Shown here one piece after another: positions 1 through 12,100 of a stretch of DNA of 64,000 nucleotides. The DNA lies in the NCBI GenBank assembly GCA_038496675.1, contig CM076651.1, forward strand, positions 21,483,299 through 21,547,298, in the 5' to 3' direction. The translations under genes were made by a program, and so were the position numbers. Source of the stretch: Rachycentron canadum. Its lineage: Eukaryota > Chordata > Actinopteri > Carangiformes > Rachycentridae. How positions within the stretch are numbered: position 1 is the stretch's first letter; each line of letters opens with the position of its first letter. The notes below the pieces were generated by a model. The model was not told the origin of the DNA. It saw nothing but the letters and a program-made list of their open reading frames with translations, and searched no databases.

Positions 1-467
1 GCTCTGTTCGAGAGAGACTTGCTCAACTAGAGGTGAGCCCAGTAGAATCAAGAACAACTGTTCTGCATGAGCCTTTATTTCTGCATTACTGTATAAATAT
101 TCCACAATTGACTTACTTTGTGAGTTAAGACAATACAATATACATGACATTACTTTATGTATATTTGTAGAAAATCTACAGATATGTTGATTTGGATAGT
201 TTATTAGTTATTAAAAAGCTGGACTTATGAAACCAAAACTGTCTGCATGGCTAGATACCACTAGCCAGACATCAGATCTGACATCTAAATATTACAGCAC
301 TATTTTCCTTAAATGCATTGTTATCCTGTCATGTTTAGATTGAGAACAAAGAGCTGCGAGATCTCCTGGCTATCAGCAAGGGCTCTGTGAAGACAGTCAA
401 AGAAGAAACCAACCAGCCAGCAACAGTAGCACAAGAACAGTCCCCTGAACCAGGATCCAATGAGTGA
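1..467 (+). CDS. sike1: Suppressor of IKBKE 1 (SIKE1), C-terminal end only
   Basis: These are the last two coding exons of a gene that begins upstream of the window. Exon 3-32 reads SVRERLAQLE and ends in phase 0 at a GT donor. The final exon, 339-467, follows an AG acceptor and encodes 42 residues beginning IENKELRDLLAISKG, then a stop at 465-467. The charged, Leu-rich run is the end of a coiled coil. It matches the recalled C-terminus of SIKE1 (LAQLELENKELRELL) better than that of its paralogue FGFR1OP2. SIKE1 is a small coiled-coil protein that binds TBK1/IKK-epsilon, dampens TLR3/RIG-I interferon signalling, and associates with STRIPAK. The tail after the coiled coil is Glu/Gln/Pro-rich and looks lineage-specific. 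The product name is an inference from about 50 residues. Confidence 0.8.
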
Positions 468-1271
468 CCAGAACAGTTTCAGTGTGAACTGTGAATTTTA
501 TTTTTATTTTTTTTTAATTACACTAAATGGAATGCAGTCTAGTGAAGGCCATGTAAATAGAAAATTCTGGTAATCAGTAGCATTTACCTGTGGGTATATC
601 TGGGTGACAGTTGTTGTGTGCTTTCATATATACAGCATACATATGCACATGTGTATTGGAGTTAAGGCAGTAAAAGCAAAGGGGATTTATTTTGTTTTTG
701 GCCAAAGATACATTTATTCGTCAAGGACACAGTTTCTACCTCTTTGCTGCCCATTTGCTGTTCACTCACACCCAAAATGTGTAAAATGCTCATAAACCAC
801 ACCACAATGAGGTCATTCAAAATTACATTAAGAAGCCAACTCGTAGATTGTACCATTTTAAGAAGCACTCTGCCAATGTAATGACTTGATGACACAGTTT
901 GTTTGCTAAGGAGTGACAGTGCATCATTTATATGTGGTTGTCTATCATTTTATGAATTTGATACGTTTGTCAACTGTTTGTAGGGTTTGATTCTGCGCAT
1001 TTAAAATCAGTTTTCTAGTTGACAGATTTGGAGAGTAATCAAAATTTACAGCTGATGTTATTTAATGGTAGCAATTTCAAAATATGCCAATTTTTTTGTG
1101 TAATGGGTATAAAATGTTTGCACACTGTATGTTCCCAGAAATTGTATATTGTCATCTCAGGAAATTGGTGTTAATAAGGTGAGCATCATGTAATGGCTTC
1201 ATGACAGTGTACTGATTAGTGTGAACAATTTAATTCAGAGACTTTAAAATAAACAGAATAATTGAAATAAA
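468..1271 (+). other. sike1: sike1 3' UTR with two poly(A) signals
   Basis: This stretch follows the sike1 stop codon, is AT-rich and holds no long open frame. AATAAA hexamers at 1248-1253 and 1266-1271 are the likely polyadenylation signals, giving a 3' UTR of about 0.8 kb. Confidence 0.6.
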
Positions 1272-2311
1272 TTTGCAAAAAAAGGTAACATCTTTTCTAT
1301 TGTAATATACATAACCGGCAGGTGTCAACTTAAAGGAGAAAGCAAAATAATGTGTCTTTAGGAGCTGTTGGGCTGCTACAAGCTGCCAGAACAGCAGTCT
1401 CTAAACTCTAGTGGGGGATAAACATAATTCTTCCAAAAGATGTTCTTTCATTTGGGGTTTTGATGATGGTGGTGGAGAGCGCTGTCTAACCAATCTGTCC
1501 AAAATGTATTGAGTTGATGTCTGGTAACTAAAGGCCATAGCATTTGAATTGCATAATTTTTATGCACATCTCACATTTGTGCCCGATAGATAGCAGCACT
1601 GTTATTCTGTTTCTCCATTAATCTTTTTAGATTTTTCCTTTAATGTGTCACTTGTCCATATATACTTAAAAAAAACGTTATCCTAAGGGACACCTGTGCA
1701 TCTGTGTATCTATAGCCATAGTGAAATAGCCAATCGTGCCAGACGAATGCAAAAAAATCAATTACAACACCTTTGGGTTGTGGTATAACTGGAGATTGGC
1801 AGCATCAATGTGCATTTGACAAATCTGCAGAAATTATGTGAGGTAGTCACGTCAACATATGAAGTAGAATCTAAAAATGTGTCCAACATCTGAATCCATG
1901 ACACATTAACATGGTATTCCTAATTAAGTATTCGGCGAGTGTATGTATCTTGTATGTATGGGCGTAAATTAGTTCATTCAACCCTTCACCGCGACATTAC
2001 GCTGCGTTGGTTATAAAGCATCGCGAGGTTTGCAAGAGTGACTTAATGCTGCATTCCAAGTTCCAGGAAAAGCCTAAACAGAGTTTTAGGATTAAGGATT
2101 ATTCTTCTCTCATATACTTTAGTAATCAATCAAAGGCACCTAACCGAATAAGTAACAGCGTTTGAATCTGAATCATAAAACCCAATGCGCTTTGTCTCTT
2201 GGTCTCTCATATGATCTTCTTAAAATTCTTAAAATTGAACATTTTCGACAGCACGTGAAAGCAGCACGGAGCTGCATTTGACACTAGACCTGACACAAGC
2301 TAATGTTCAGC
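1272..2311. other. Intergenic spacer and micos10 5' region
   Basis: I see no coding potential or recognisable repeat here. The right end (roughly 2240-2311) must include the micos10 promoter and 5' UTR. A CACGTG E-box core is visible at about 2252-2257, but its use is unproven. Confidence 0.4.
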
Positions 2312-3806
2312 ATGTCTGAGAAGGAGCTAGGGACAAAGTGGGACCGATGCCTGGCAGACAGCGCCATTAAACTCGGTAAATATCCCCGAATCTTCCACAT
2401 GTTACGTCATTGTAATGTCCTTGAATAAGGAAAAATTAAGCAGCAGTTTAAACTATAGTCCACAGCTGTCATTGACTGGGCGATAGGCTAACTAGCTAGC
2501 CATAAAAGGGCTCGTAAAGGACAACTGAATAACCAGCCAGATATCGATGACTCAATTAGTTACAACAGGTGAAATTCGGGTTAATTCTTTAGTTTTGTTA
2601 AATAAAGTAAATCTCGGTGCTGTTGCTGTAATGTTAGACTAAATATTTTCGTGTCCCTTAGATTTTGTTATTGGAAAGAACCTTAGAGGAAACGCCATTC
2701 TGGAAATATTAATTTGGTTATCTTTACGAGACAGTATTGTTCGCCCATTAATTCGACACATATACAAAGTAGATAATATAATATCATGTAAACTTTACAT
2801 TGTTTTGGCTTATAGCTCCAAAGTTTCAGTACAGTTAAATTTACTTTTTAAATAAGGCATAGTTTGATGAATCGCTGGTATAATGGACCAATAAATTCTG
2901 CAGTCATGCACTTAGACTACTGCCAATAAAACACAAGAAAATTCATAGATTCTTGAATGGAGTTTATTACTATTATTATGAATTACGAGATGGAAAATAT
3001 CTTTAAAATACTACACTTCCCACCACATTACTGTGGAATGAAATTACATTTTTAAGTATATTTCCTTAAGAACTTAATCGAAGTGATAATATTGCTCTGG
3101 CGACATGAAAAATATACAAGACATGAATGAATGAATAATTTATTTCATATTTTCTCCTCTTTTTTTCAGGCACTGGACTGGGGTTAGGAATCGTGTTTTC
3201 TGTTTTGTTCTTCAAACGTAAGTAGTTTCAGTTGATTGTTGATGTGCATCTTGAATGATTAAATTGGTTCCCAAATCCTTGGCAATGCTCTCAGATTCAA
3301 GTAGTTTAAAAAGTAGCCTTTTAATCTAACAGTCCTTGGAGTCTTTTGTTGAATTTTCTAACTGGTCACAAAATGATTTAGTGCCTTTGTTTGCGAGAAG
3401 AGCACTAATATCACCATCCTTGAAATCACAAAAAGAAATGTCAATATCACCATTCCATATAGGGGAAAAAAGTGTGAAAAGGATTTCACACACCATGTGT
3501 TGTGTTTTAAATCACATCGTGAAATGCCTCTTTGTGTATTTTACTGCATAATAAGATATAAAGTACCTGTTTTTTTGTAGGGCACACATGGCCAATTTCA
3601 TTCGGCTCAGGAGTGGGGCTGGGCATGGCATATGCCAACTGTCAGAATGACCTAAGATCACATTACCTGCTGCACAGAGGTGAAAAGGTTAGTTTGCACC
3701 ATAAAACAAATATGGACCTTAAAGAATAATAGCCATGTGTTTTTGTTTATGTAAATCAGGATGTGTGTCATTTCTGATTTTTGTTTTCTTTTAACAGGAG
3801 CAATAG
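2312..3806 (+). CDS. micos10: MICOS complex subunit Mic10
   Basis: There are four coding exons: 2312-2375, 3170-3217, 3581-3687 and 3798-3806. All have GT-AG introns and join in frame to 75 residues. The protein starts MSEKELGTKWDRCLADSAI, as in vertebrate Mic10 (MINOS1). It then has two Gly-rich hydrophobic segments, TGLGLGIVFSVLFF (about residues 23-36) and ISFGSGVGLGMAY (about 43-55). The positive linker KRH between them is the hallmark hairpin. Mic10 is an inner mitochondrial membrane protein whose glycine motifs drive oligomerisation and membrane bending at cristae junctions. An in-frame ATG at 2303 would add MFS; I chose 2312 because family members begin at MSE. The last exon contributes only two codons and the stop. 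Upstream neighbour is sike1 and downstream is htr6, all on the same strand. Confidence 0.95.
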
Positions 3807-3979
3807 CTGCAATTCAACAAAGGACTGTCTTTTTTAAATTTGCTCTTTTTGTTTTGTCTGTGGTAGAGTCACCATTTACACTGTTCTGCAGATAGGTTAT
3901 TGTCTCTCTTGATCTATCCATCTGTAGTATGAATCTGTATGGTATGTATGTGTCTAATCAGGACAGTCTGCTTTTATTT

Positions 3980-3985
3980 AATAAA
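3980..3985 (+). promoter_or_regulatory. micos10: micos10 poly(A) signal
   Basis: An AATAAA hexamer lies 174 nt after the stop codon. It is the nearest canonical signal. Confidence 0.6.
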
Positions 3986-6100
3986 ATAATTATAACAAAA
4001 ATGATGCCATGGTGATTAATTTTTCCACATATGCTGTATAATAAATGAAAACTATTTTGAGATCATAAAGGTAGTAAAAAAAAAAAAAAAACAAACAGCC
4101 AGATTCTGACTTATGCTGTCTAAGCAGTATTGGTGATACATGAAATTAATAGGAGAATAAGTACAATTTTGAAAAGGCATGTTTTTCCATTTATTTGTGA
4201 ATGTGAGTGGGAGTGATTTATTTTTTTTTTTCTTTTTTTGAAATGTGTAAGGGTGGAAAGCAGAGGTAGCAATGTAAGCTGTCCCATAAGGTGGTGGGCT
4301 TGGTGTGGGTGAGAGGAGGGGAGTTAGAGGGTTGGCAGCAGCATATCTGATGTCGCAGATTACTGGGGCATAGTGATAGTGCAGATTAGTCATGAGGGGG
4401 CATGAAGATTGAGAGCGTTGCATCAATATTTAGTATTTGACAATGTTATTGAAATGCCAGAGTGCTCCTTACCCCATGAATGATATTGTCTTATGTTTAA
4501 TATTCAAGTGCTCCTGTCAGTAAATGAATAATCACTGTTGTCATGCCGTGTTGTTATTTAGCTTGAGAATGATGTAGGAGCAAGGTGAAGTTAATCTATT
4601 GTTTTTTGATTGTTTGTAGAACAGAGAATTGGATTTTTTTTCATCACTGACGCATATTTTAATTACTTAAACATTTATCTAGTATTGAAAATCTGTGGCA
4701 CCAAAGTACTCTGATGCATCTAAATCATAATGACTGGTGCAGCCAATAGGACCACAGATGTAACAAGCTGTGGGGAGATCATTTGTGTACAATCAAGATG
4801 TGACAGGGAACCAGCAATTGTCAGTAACTACATTTTGAAGTGAGAAAAGGAAAAAGACATATTCCAAACAAATTCACGCTCTCAAATTCAGGTTACTGAA
4901 TCAAAGGAAGGATACAATAATATTTCTGAGAGCTGACTCCAACTTAGAGTGTAAAAGTAGAGAATATAATATATAATAATATAATTATAACCAGGGAGAG
5001 CCAATATTGTAAATCATTAAAACTTAAAATAGTCCAAGAAGGTTTTTTTTTATATAGGTTGAATGAACTTGGCTAATACTGTTTTAAAAAAGAAAGAAAA
5101 AAGATCACTGATGTAACTAAAAAGAAGCTGTCACATCAACTCTTTATTGTGCATAATAAAAATGCTGTAATAGGTGTACCTTGTAGTTAAAAATACCACA
5201 ACCAAACACAGAAAGACCACCCACACCAGTTCCTATGATGCAGAATGAGCATTTCTTGGCTGTGATTGTGCATAATTATGCATTAACAGCTCAATGCTTT
5301 GACACGCTCCTTCTTAGTAGGTGTGCGCTCAGACTGGGAGGTGCGCTGGAGTGGCCGACACAGGGATTAACAGGAGCGAACAATATAAAGGCAACATTAC
5401 GAGAACCATGGTACCTGTAGAGCACTTACGTAGCCTTGCTTACAAATGACTGCTGCATTGTTTTGTGTTCTTTTGTGTCTCTCTGCTCCCCTATGCCACT
5501 TCCCTGAATAAAAGGACTTGTAAGAGGCATCAGAACACACCTCTGCAAATGACTTGCAAGAAGCTGCACAATGCCACTTCTAAGACATGAGGAATAATTC
5601 TGAGATTTGGTCCTTGTTTTCTTTATCTTCCAGTAGCTCTCACCAGCACTGTGCTCATATGCCTAGTCAAGGCTCATCTCTCTGTGTGCCCTCCTCCAGT
5701 GACTGTCATCATTGTGACATGCTGCTTCGAAACCCTCTGTCAGCCATCGAATGGCTCATTCTGGCTCTTAGCTGTGGATGAGGCAGACACGTGGAGGGAT
5801 GAGTGAAATTCTGTTGGTGATTTTTATCACTATTCAGTGGCAGTGGAAGTAAGCCTAGGGCACCTGGATGCATTCCTGTCAAAGGAAGATGGAGATGTTT
5901 ATTCATGGAGAACAGTCTGATTGACCGTGTCGGGGAAAGACTTGGATGGCTTCTCAACACATTACCTCTTTGGCTTCTTTTTGTTCAGCATTGTTCCTGA
6001 AGTCAGAGCTTTCTCTGGGAGGGAGAACCGATTGTCTGTAACATTTAATGGTGCCGAAAGACAAACCTCAGGAGCTGATTGATCGCTCAGAACCAGCACC
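3986..6100. other. Intergenic spacer upstream of htr6
   Basis: About 2.1 kb between micos10 and htr6. It holds A- and T-homopolymers (4077-4093 and 4219-4238) and AT-rich sequence. No frame resembles a known protein, and in particular there is no cystine-knot protein such as NBL1, which lies here in human. The right-hand few hundred bases probably contain the htr6 promoter and 5' UTR, but no clear TATA box or splice acceptor fixes a start site. Confidence 0.5.
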
Positions 6101-9100
6101 ATGGCTGACACTCACTTATCTGGCTCCCTAGGAAGCTACAACAGCAGCTTTCCTACCACTAGTGCTTGGAATATCACTGGCAGTGGCCCATGGTTGTTGG
6201 CCTTCATGTTGACATTCATCATCCTCACAACAACCTGTGGCAACATGTTGCTTATTGCATTGGTGCTTGCCCATCGCTCTTTGCGTTGTACCTCAAACTG
6301 CTTCTTGGTGTCTTTGTTCCTTTCTGACCTGATGGTAGCACTGGTGGTCATGCCCCCAGCCATGCTCAATGTGCTGTGTGGGGCCTGGGTGTTGTGGCCT
6401 GCCTTTTGTCCAATTTGGCTTTGTTTTGATGTTATGTGCTGCAGTGCTTCCATCCTGAATCTGTGTGTGATCAGCCTGGACCGTTACCTCTTCATTATCT
6501 CACCGTTGCGCTACAAGCAAAGGATGACCCCACCTCGGGCATTACTCCTCATGGGAGCTGCTTGGGGGTTGGCAGCACTGGCCTCCTTTCTGCCCATTGA
6601 GATGAAATGGCACAGCTTAGGCCTTGGGGGTGGACACTCATCCATCCCTGGGGTCAGCAGTAGGAACATCAGCTCCTACTCTGACATACTGTACCCAGCA
6701 TCCTACTTTCAACTGTCACCATCAGGAGGCCTTTCCTTCCAGTGTCGCCTGCACGTCACCTTGCCCTTTGCTTTCGTAGCATCTGTACTCACCTTCTTTT
6801 TGCCCTCCAGTGCCATTTGCTTCACCTACTGCCAGATCCTTCTGGCAGCAAGGAGGCAGGCGAAGAGGGTAGCAGCACTGAGCCACCCACCACACCCACA
6901 TCCCTCTCTTGGGGAACCTTCCCGTCCCCCTTCTCCTGGGATTGCAGCAGCACAAGCTCAGCAGGATGGAGATGACTGCAGGTACCAGGAGCCTCCTATG
7001 TCACAAAATGTGCCGGTAAGAAAGAGAGTTCAGACACTGCTCAGACAGTGCACCAAACCAGAAAGGGTGCTCAGTGAATGTGAGTGCTGATCAACACAGA
7101 AAAGAAACAGGACAATTTCTAAATGAAAGTGAACTGCAATGCCTGATGAAAAGCGGTGATGTTAAAATAGTAGACTGACCTTTAAGTGAAGCATATCTTA
7201 ATGAGAGTGTGAGTGGAAAGATTGATTCTCTGTGTGGGAAAGGGTAATGTCAAGATCAGAACCAAATTACTGTGTAAGACTTCTCAAGTTCGTCTTTTCC
7301 TTAATATTAGGGTTTTACATAATAGCCTATTGTTATGTCTCATGCCACGCCCATAAAATTGCAATTATACTGTTGAAATAATCTGAAGTAGTGAAATACT
7401 GTTGTTCAACAGTAGTTCTTGTTCTTTAACATCTTCTAAGTGAGGCAATTATAAACACAAAAAGCTGTTTTTTGCAGTCAAATTAGCAGTTTTTTACCTT
7501 TCCCCCAAGCCCACACCCACTGTTTGAATGGTTGACCTGATGTATATAGAAATGAAAATGCTTCTGAGTTTATCTATTTTGAAAGAATATCTTATGAGGG
7601 GTGGGTGGGAATCAGATGGAGTATTTCTTGCCTCCCCCCACAAAGACTAACTGTAAAGATCAGAATGAGGTTTATTGCCAAGCAGGTTTTCCCATGAGGA
7701 ATTTGCTGTGGTGTTTAGGTGGATAACAATGAACATAATAATAAGAAATATATAAAGAAAGTTAAAGCAGGTACTGCAAGTTAAAAAGCACAAATTGAAA
7801 ATAGACACTTTAGAATAAAATATGAAACAATAGTATGGGAAATGTATAGTGGTTTAGAGTTTGTGGTTATGCTAAAGGTTGATGCAGCAAGTAGTAAATG
7901 TAATAAATGTCACTGAATGTGAACATATACAGAGCAAAGATATAAAATAATAGAGAGAATGTGTGTGTATTGTTTATTCATTATCAGCCTCTTGCAAAAG
8001 ACTAAGTCAGATGCAGTCAGAAAAGTGTTTTGCTCTTCAGTCATCTTAACCAAAGAATGTAGAAAAGAAGAGACTATGGAAAAGGAAAAAGGTATAAAAC
8101 CTGCCCAGAAACCATTTTGAGAAAAGTACAGACAGTGTCAGATGTGACACGCTGCAGGGATCACAGCTACACAGTCTAGTCTCTCACATTTTTATGCAGT
8201 AAAGCCAGCCACAAACATTTCAATTTTTTTTCAAAATCTTTCAAACCACCTTATTCTTTACCGTCTCACAGTGTCATGTATTTGTGTCAGCATGTTTCAA
8301 ATATGATTGTTTCAAACATGATTGGCTGCACAGTGATGGTCAATGAAGTTTAAGGGTCTCATAACAATTAGCAAAGAAAAAAGAAACCAAAGAACCAAAT
8401 GATAAACAAAGAAATATATAGCGAGAGATGCAACAGCATTGAACCACATATTAGATGCTGCGGTTATGCACCAAAATCATTTGGCTACCATTAAATCATA
8501 TCACATTTGATTGTATTTGAAGGAATAGTTTGGGGAATTTTGGAGACACACATAATAAAGTTAAAAAAATAACCCTACACACAAATAATACATTTGTGTT
8601 ATAGTTGTTTAATTGGTACACAATTATAAATGTAACTAGATTTGGTTATCCAGCCAAGAAAGATGTAGGCTACTAGCATGCAACTAGTAAAAACAAATGT
8701 TTTTTGTTAATGTTAAACACAGCCAGGCTGTTTCCCTGTGCTTCCAGTCTTTGAGCTAAGCTTGTAGCGAGGTAATTGATAGCTGTAGCAAAAAATTGAA
8801 TAAGGGTGATATTGCTCTTCAATCTAATGCTCAGCAAGAAAGCAACTATGCATCTATCAAAATAATAAGCAATTCTTTAAAACAATGTAATTAATGTTGA
8901 ATAATGTTTAAAATTAAAATAATGTAATTTGCTTATTATAGAGGATATAAAGAGGAACCCTGAGTACAAGGGGGATTTACATTGTATCTGTCTTATAAAC
9001 ACAATTCTTTCTGTTCTCTACTGTTCACAGCCATCAGGGAACAGTGAGCGTCTGGCTCACAGGCAGGGTCGAAGGGCACTGAAAGCCAGTCTGACACTGG

Positions 9101-12100
9101 GAGTACTCCTGGGACTCTTCTTCAGTGCTTGGCTACCCTTTTTCATCACCAACATGGCTCAGGTCAGTCGAAGCTCCGTGTATTCATGGTGGTATGTAGT
9201 CACAGATGACACAGAAATGTAGTGGAAAAAATACAGGTAACATGTGACATGTTACTACCCAAACAAATCTTGGATGTGAAATACATGGTCAAATGGGGAA
9301 GGGGTGAAGAGCTTCAGTTTATTCAGTTTAATTTTGCATTAATTCATATGCAAGTGTTGTTTCTTGACCATTTCCCTGTACATTTAACAAGTCTCATTGT
9401 TAGAACAGCTCTCCTGTTTCATATATCTCAGTGATTCAGAGAGTTTCTCACAAATTCATATGTGTGATGAGCACAAAAAGTGTGAAATAAACGCAAAAGT
9501 GAGAAAGAAGGAAAAAGCAGTTGGATACCAATCATTTTTTAATTGGCAAAGCTTGGCATCACAGCCTTGCCAAGCTTGGCATAGATTGGCATTTCATATT
9601 CATGTGGCTGACTCACTCCTAAACCCAGAAAACAACACACCAAAGTACCATTTATAATTTGTATTCTTTTGTTGATTTTGATTTGATTAGATTGAGCACA
9701 CACACTAATTACACAAAAAAAGACAGGGCAACAATTTCATCTAAATTATTAATGACACTTGTCCTGTTTTCAAGCTTTCAATGATCCAGTCATTTTGATT
9801 TCCCATCTGTGCCCTCTCACTTCTCCCCTGCTTAACATAGAGCAGAGACTTCACTCTGTCTGTGCTCTCCTTTCTTTTCACACTCAATGTGGTGTGTGAA
9901 ACTCACCCCTCCTTTCTGTCCTATTCCTACTGCCTCCCATATCATCTTGGTAGTATTGGAAGCTCTCCTTTAACAGCTGTGTCCTCCTTCACTGTCCCTC
10001 TCTAAATCTGGTGATTATGTTCAACATCATAGTTTTTAAATGTATTTGCAAGTGGGAGAATTAATTATTACCAAAAAGAGGTGATGGACAATCCAAGTGA
10101 ATAAAAAGAAATGTGTCTTCTTTCTCTTTTTAAACTTTAACAGCTACTACAAATTTATAGGGATTTGGAACAGTTCGTCTTTTCCTTAATATTAAGGTTT
10201 TACATAATAGCCTATCATTATGTCTCATGCCACTCCCATAAAATTGCAATTATACTGTTGAATTACTCTAAAGTAGTGAAATACTGTTGTTCAACAGTAG
10301 TTCTTGTTCTTTAACATCTTCTAAGTGAGGCAATTATAAACCTGGTGATTGTTACTTTATGATTATAGGCCACTGTATGATTCATTAATACAAACACAAA
10401 AAGCTGTTTTTTGCAGTCAAATTAGCAGTTTTTTACCTTTCCCCCAAGCCCACACCCACTGTTTCAATGGTTGACCTGATGTATATAGAAATGAAAATGC
10501 TTTTGAGTTTACCTATTTTGAAAGAATATCTTATAAGGGGTGGGTGGCAATCAGATAGAGTACTTTTTCTTGCCCCCCCCCCCAAAGACTAATTGTAAAG
10601 ATCAGAATGAGGTTTATTGCCAAGCAGGTTTTCTCATGAGGAATTTGCTGTGGTGTTTTGGTGGATAACAATGAACATAATAATAAGAAATATATAAAGA
10701 AAGTTAAAGCAGATACTGCAAGTTAAAGAGCACAAATTGAAAATAGACACTTGAGAATGAAATATAAAACAATAGTATGGGAAATGTGTCGTGGTTTAGA
10801 GTTTGTGGTTATGCTAAAGGTTGATGCAGCAAGTAGTAAATGTAATAAATGTGAACATATACAGAGCAAAGATATAAAACAATAGAGAGAATGTGTGTGT
10901 ATTGTTTATTCATGGTGTGCAAGGAAAAAGACATTCACCAAAAAGAGGTGATGGACAATCCAAGTGAATAAAAAGAAATGTGTCTTCTTTCTCTTTTTAA
11001 ACTTTAACAGCTACTACAAATTTATAGGGATTTGGAACAGGAAAATTACATTCATAAATGTAAACCAAAAAGAAATAAATGTCCCTAAAAATATTATGAT
11101 AATATACAGAAAAAAAAAGTTTTTGTATTAATTTGTTTAGCCCTTTCATTCTGTGTCTAATTACTTCTACCATAAATTCTGTCTGATTTTCCAGCTCAGT
11201 TACACAACAGTTAAGGGCCCAAAAGGAACACAGGAAGTGTATAAAACATAATTAAATGTTTACAATAAATAAATAAACAATTTAAAAAAATACATGTAAT
11301 AATTACAAATACATAAACATACATGTTGCCAAACATGAAAATTAATGAATAGACAAACGATATATAAACATTATATGCTTTTACTGTTAATTGACTTCTG
11401 CAATTCAATGTGGACTATATAAATACATGAAATAAAGGATGGATTTTTCTGTCCTTATTTGCTAATTATACAGTGACTTAAAGGAACTCAGTAGAGTTTT
11501 CTTTTCAATAAAATCATGTTTTACTTTTTGTGTCCTTGAGGTTTAACAAATACGCTGAAGGAATTTCTTTTCTCATAAAACATTTGTAAGGCTGATTTTT
11601 TTTATTTTTTTTATTGTGCAATGTTCATATCCATGTTAGCCAGTTTCATGCAGTCTTCTCCTATCCTTTTTTGTCTCTATGCTAGATTTCCTGGCACATT
11701 ATAATAATTATATTGGGAATGTATTTCATTGCTAGCATGCTTGTGCACATGCACAATGAATATCTTCACAGGTTCTGTTGAAGATCTACTTTTTCATTTA
11801 TCTTTTCTCTGTTTCTCTGTATGGATTTTTGAAATGAAATGAGCTCATGCTTGCAATTCTGTTCACTGCCTTCATTCAGGCAGTGTGTGAGTGCGTTCCC
11901 CTTGCCCTGTTCGATGCCATCACCTGGCTGGGCTACTGCAACAGCACAATGAACCCAATCATCTACCCGCTGTTCATGAGAGACTTCAAGCGAGCTTTGG
12001 GCAAGCTCTTACCCCGCTGTTCCTCACAGTCACCCAGACGACCCTCCCCAGCACTGTCCCTCTCTCTACGCAACTCAGGAGAGCCTAACATTGCCAGTAA

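Larger units (their letters stand above)
7016..9030 (+). other. htr6: htr6 intron 1
   Basis: A 2.0 kb intron starting GTAAGA and ending CACAG. It contains one copy of the ~0.7 kb duplicated segment (7287-7981) and a foldback MITE-like element (about 8519-8850). No exon-like coding sequence is visible. Confidence 0.8.
9163..11879 (+). other. htr6: htr6 intron 2
   Basis: A 2.7 kb intron starting GTCAGT and ending ATTCAG. It holds the second copy of the duplicated segment and the identical 104-bp repeats that flank it. The remaining sequence is AT-rich, with no coding exon recognised. Confidence 0.8.

Noticed and set aside
4052..4426. 124-codon minus-strand frame downstream of micos10
   Set aside because: It is driven by A/T homopolymers (Lys and Phe runs) and has no family resemblance or splice context.
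5235..5960. Short frames upstream of htr6, considered as NBL1 remnants
   Set aside because: No cysteine pattern or motif of NBL1 is present.
6136..6955. Minus-strand frames opposite htr6 exon 1
   Set aside because: They are shadows of the receptor coding sequence.
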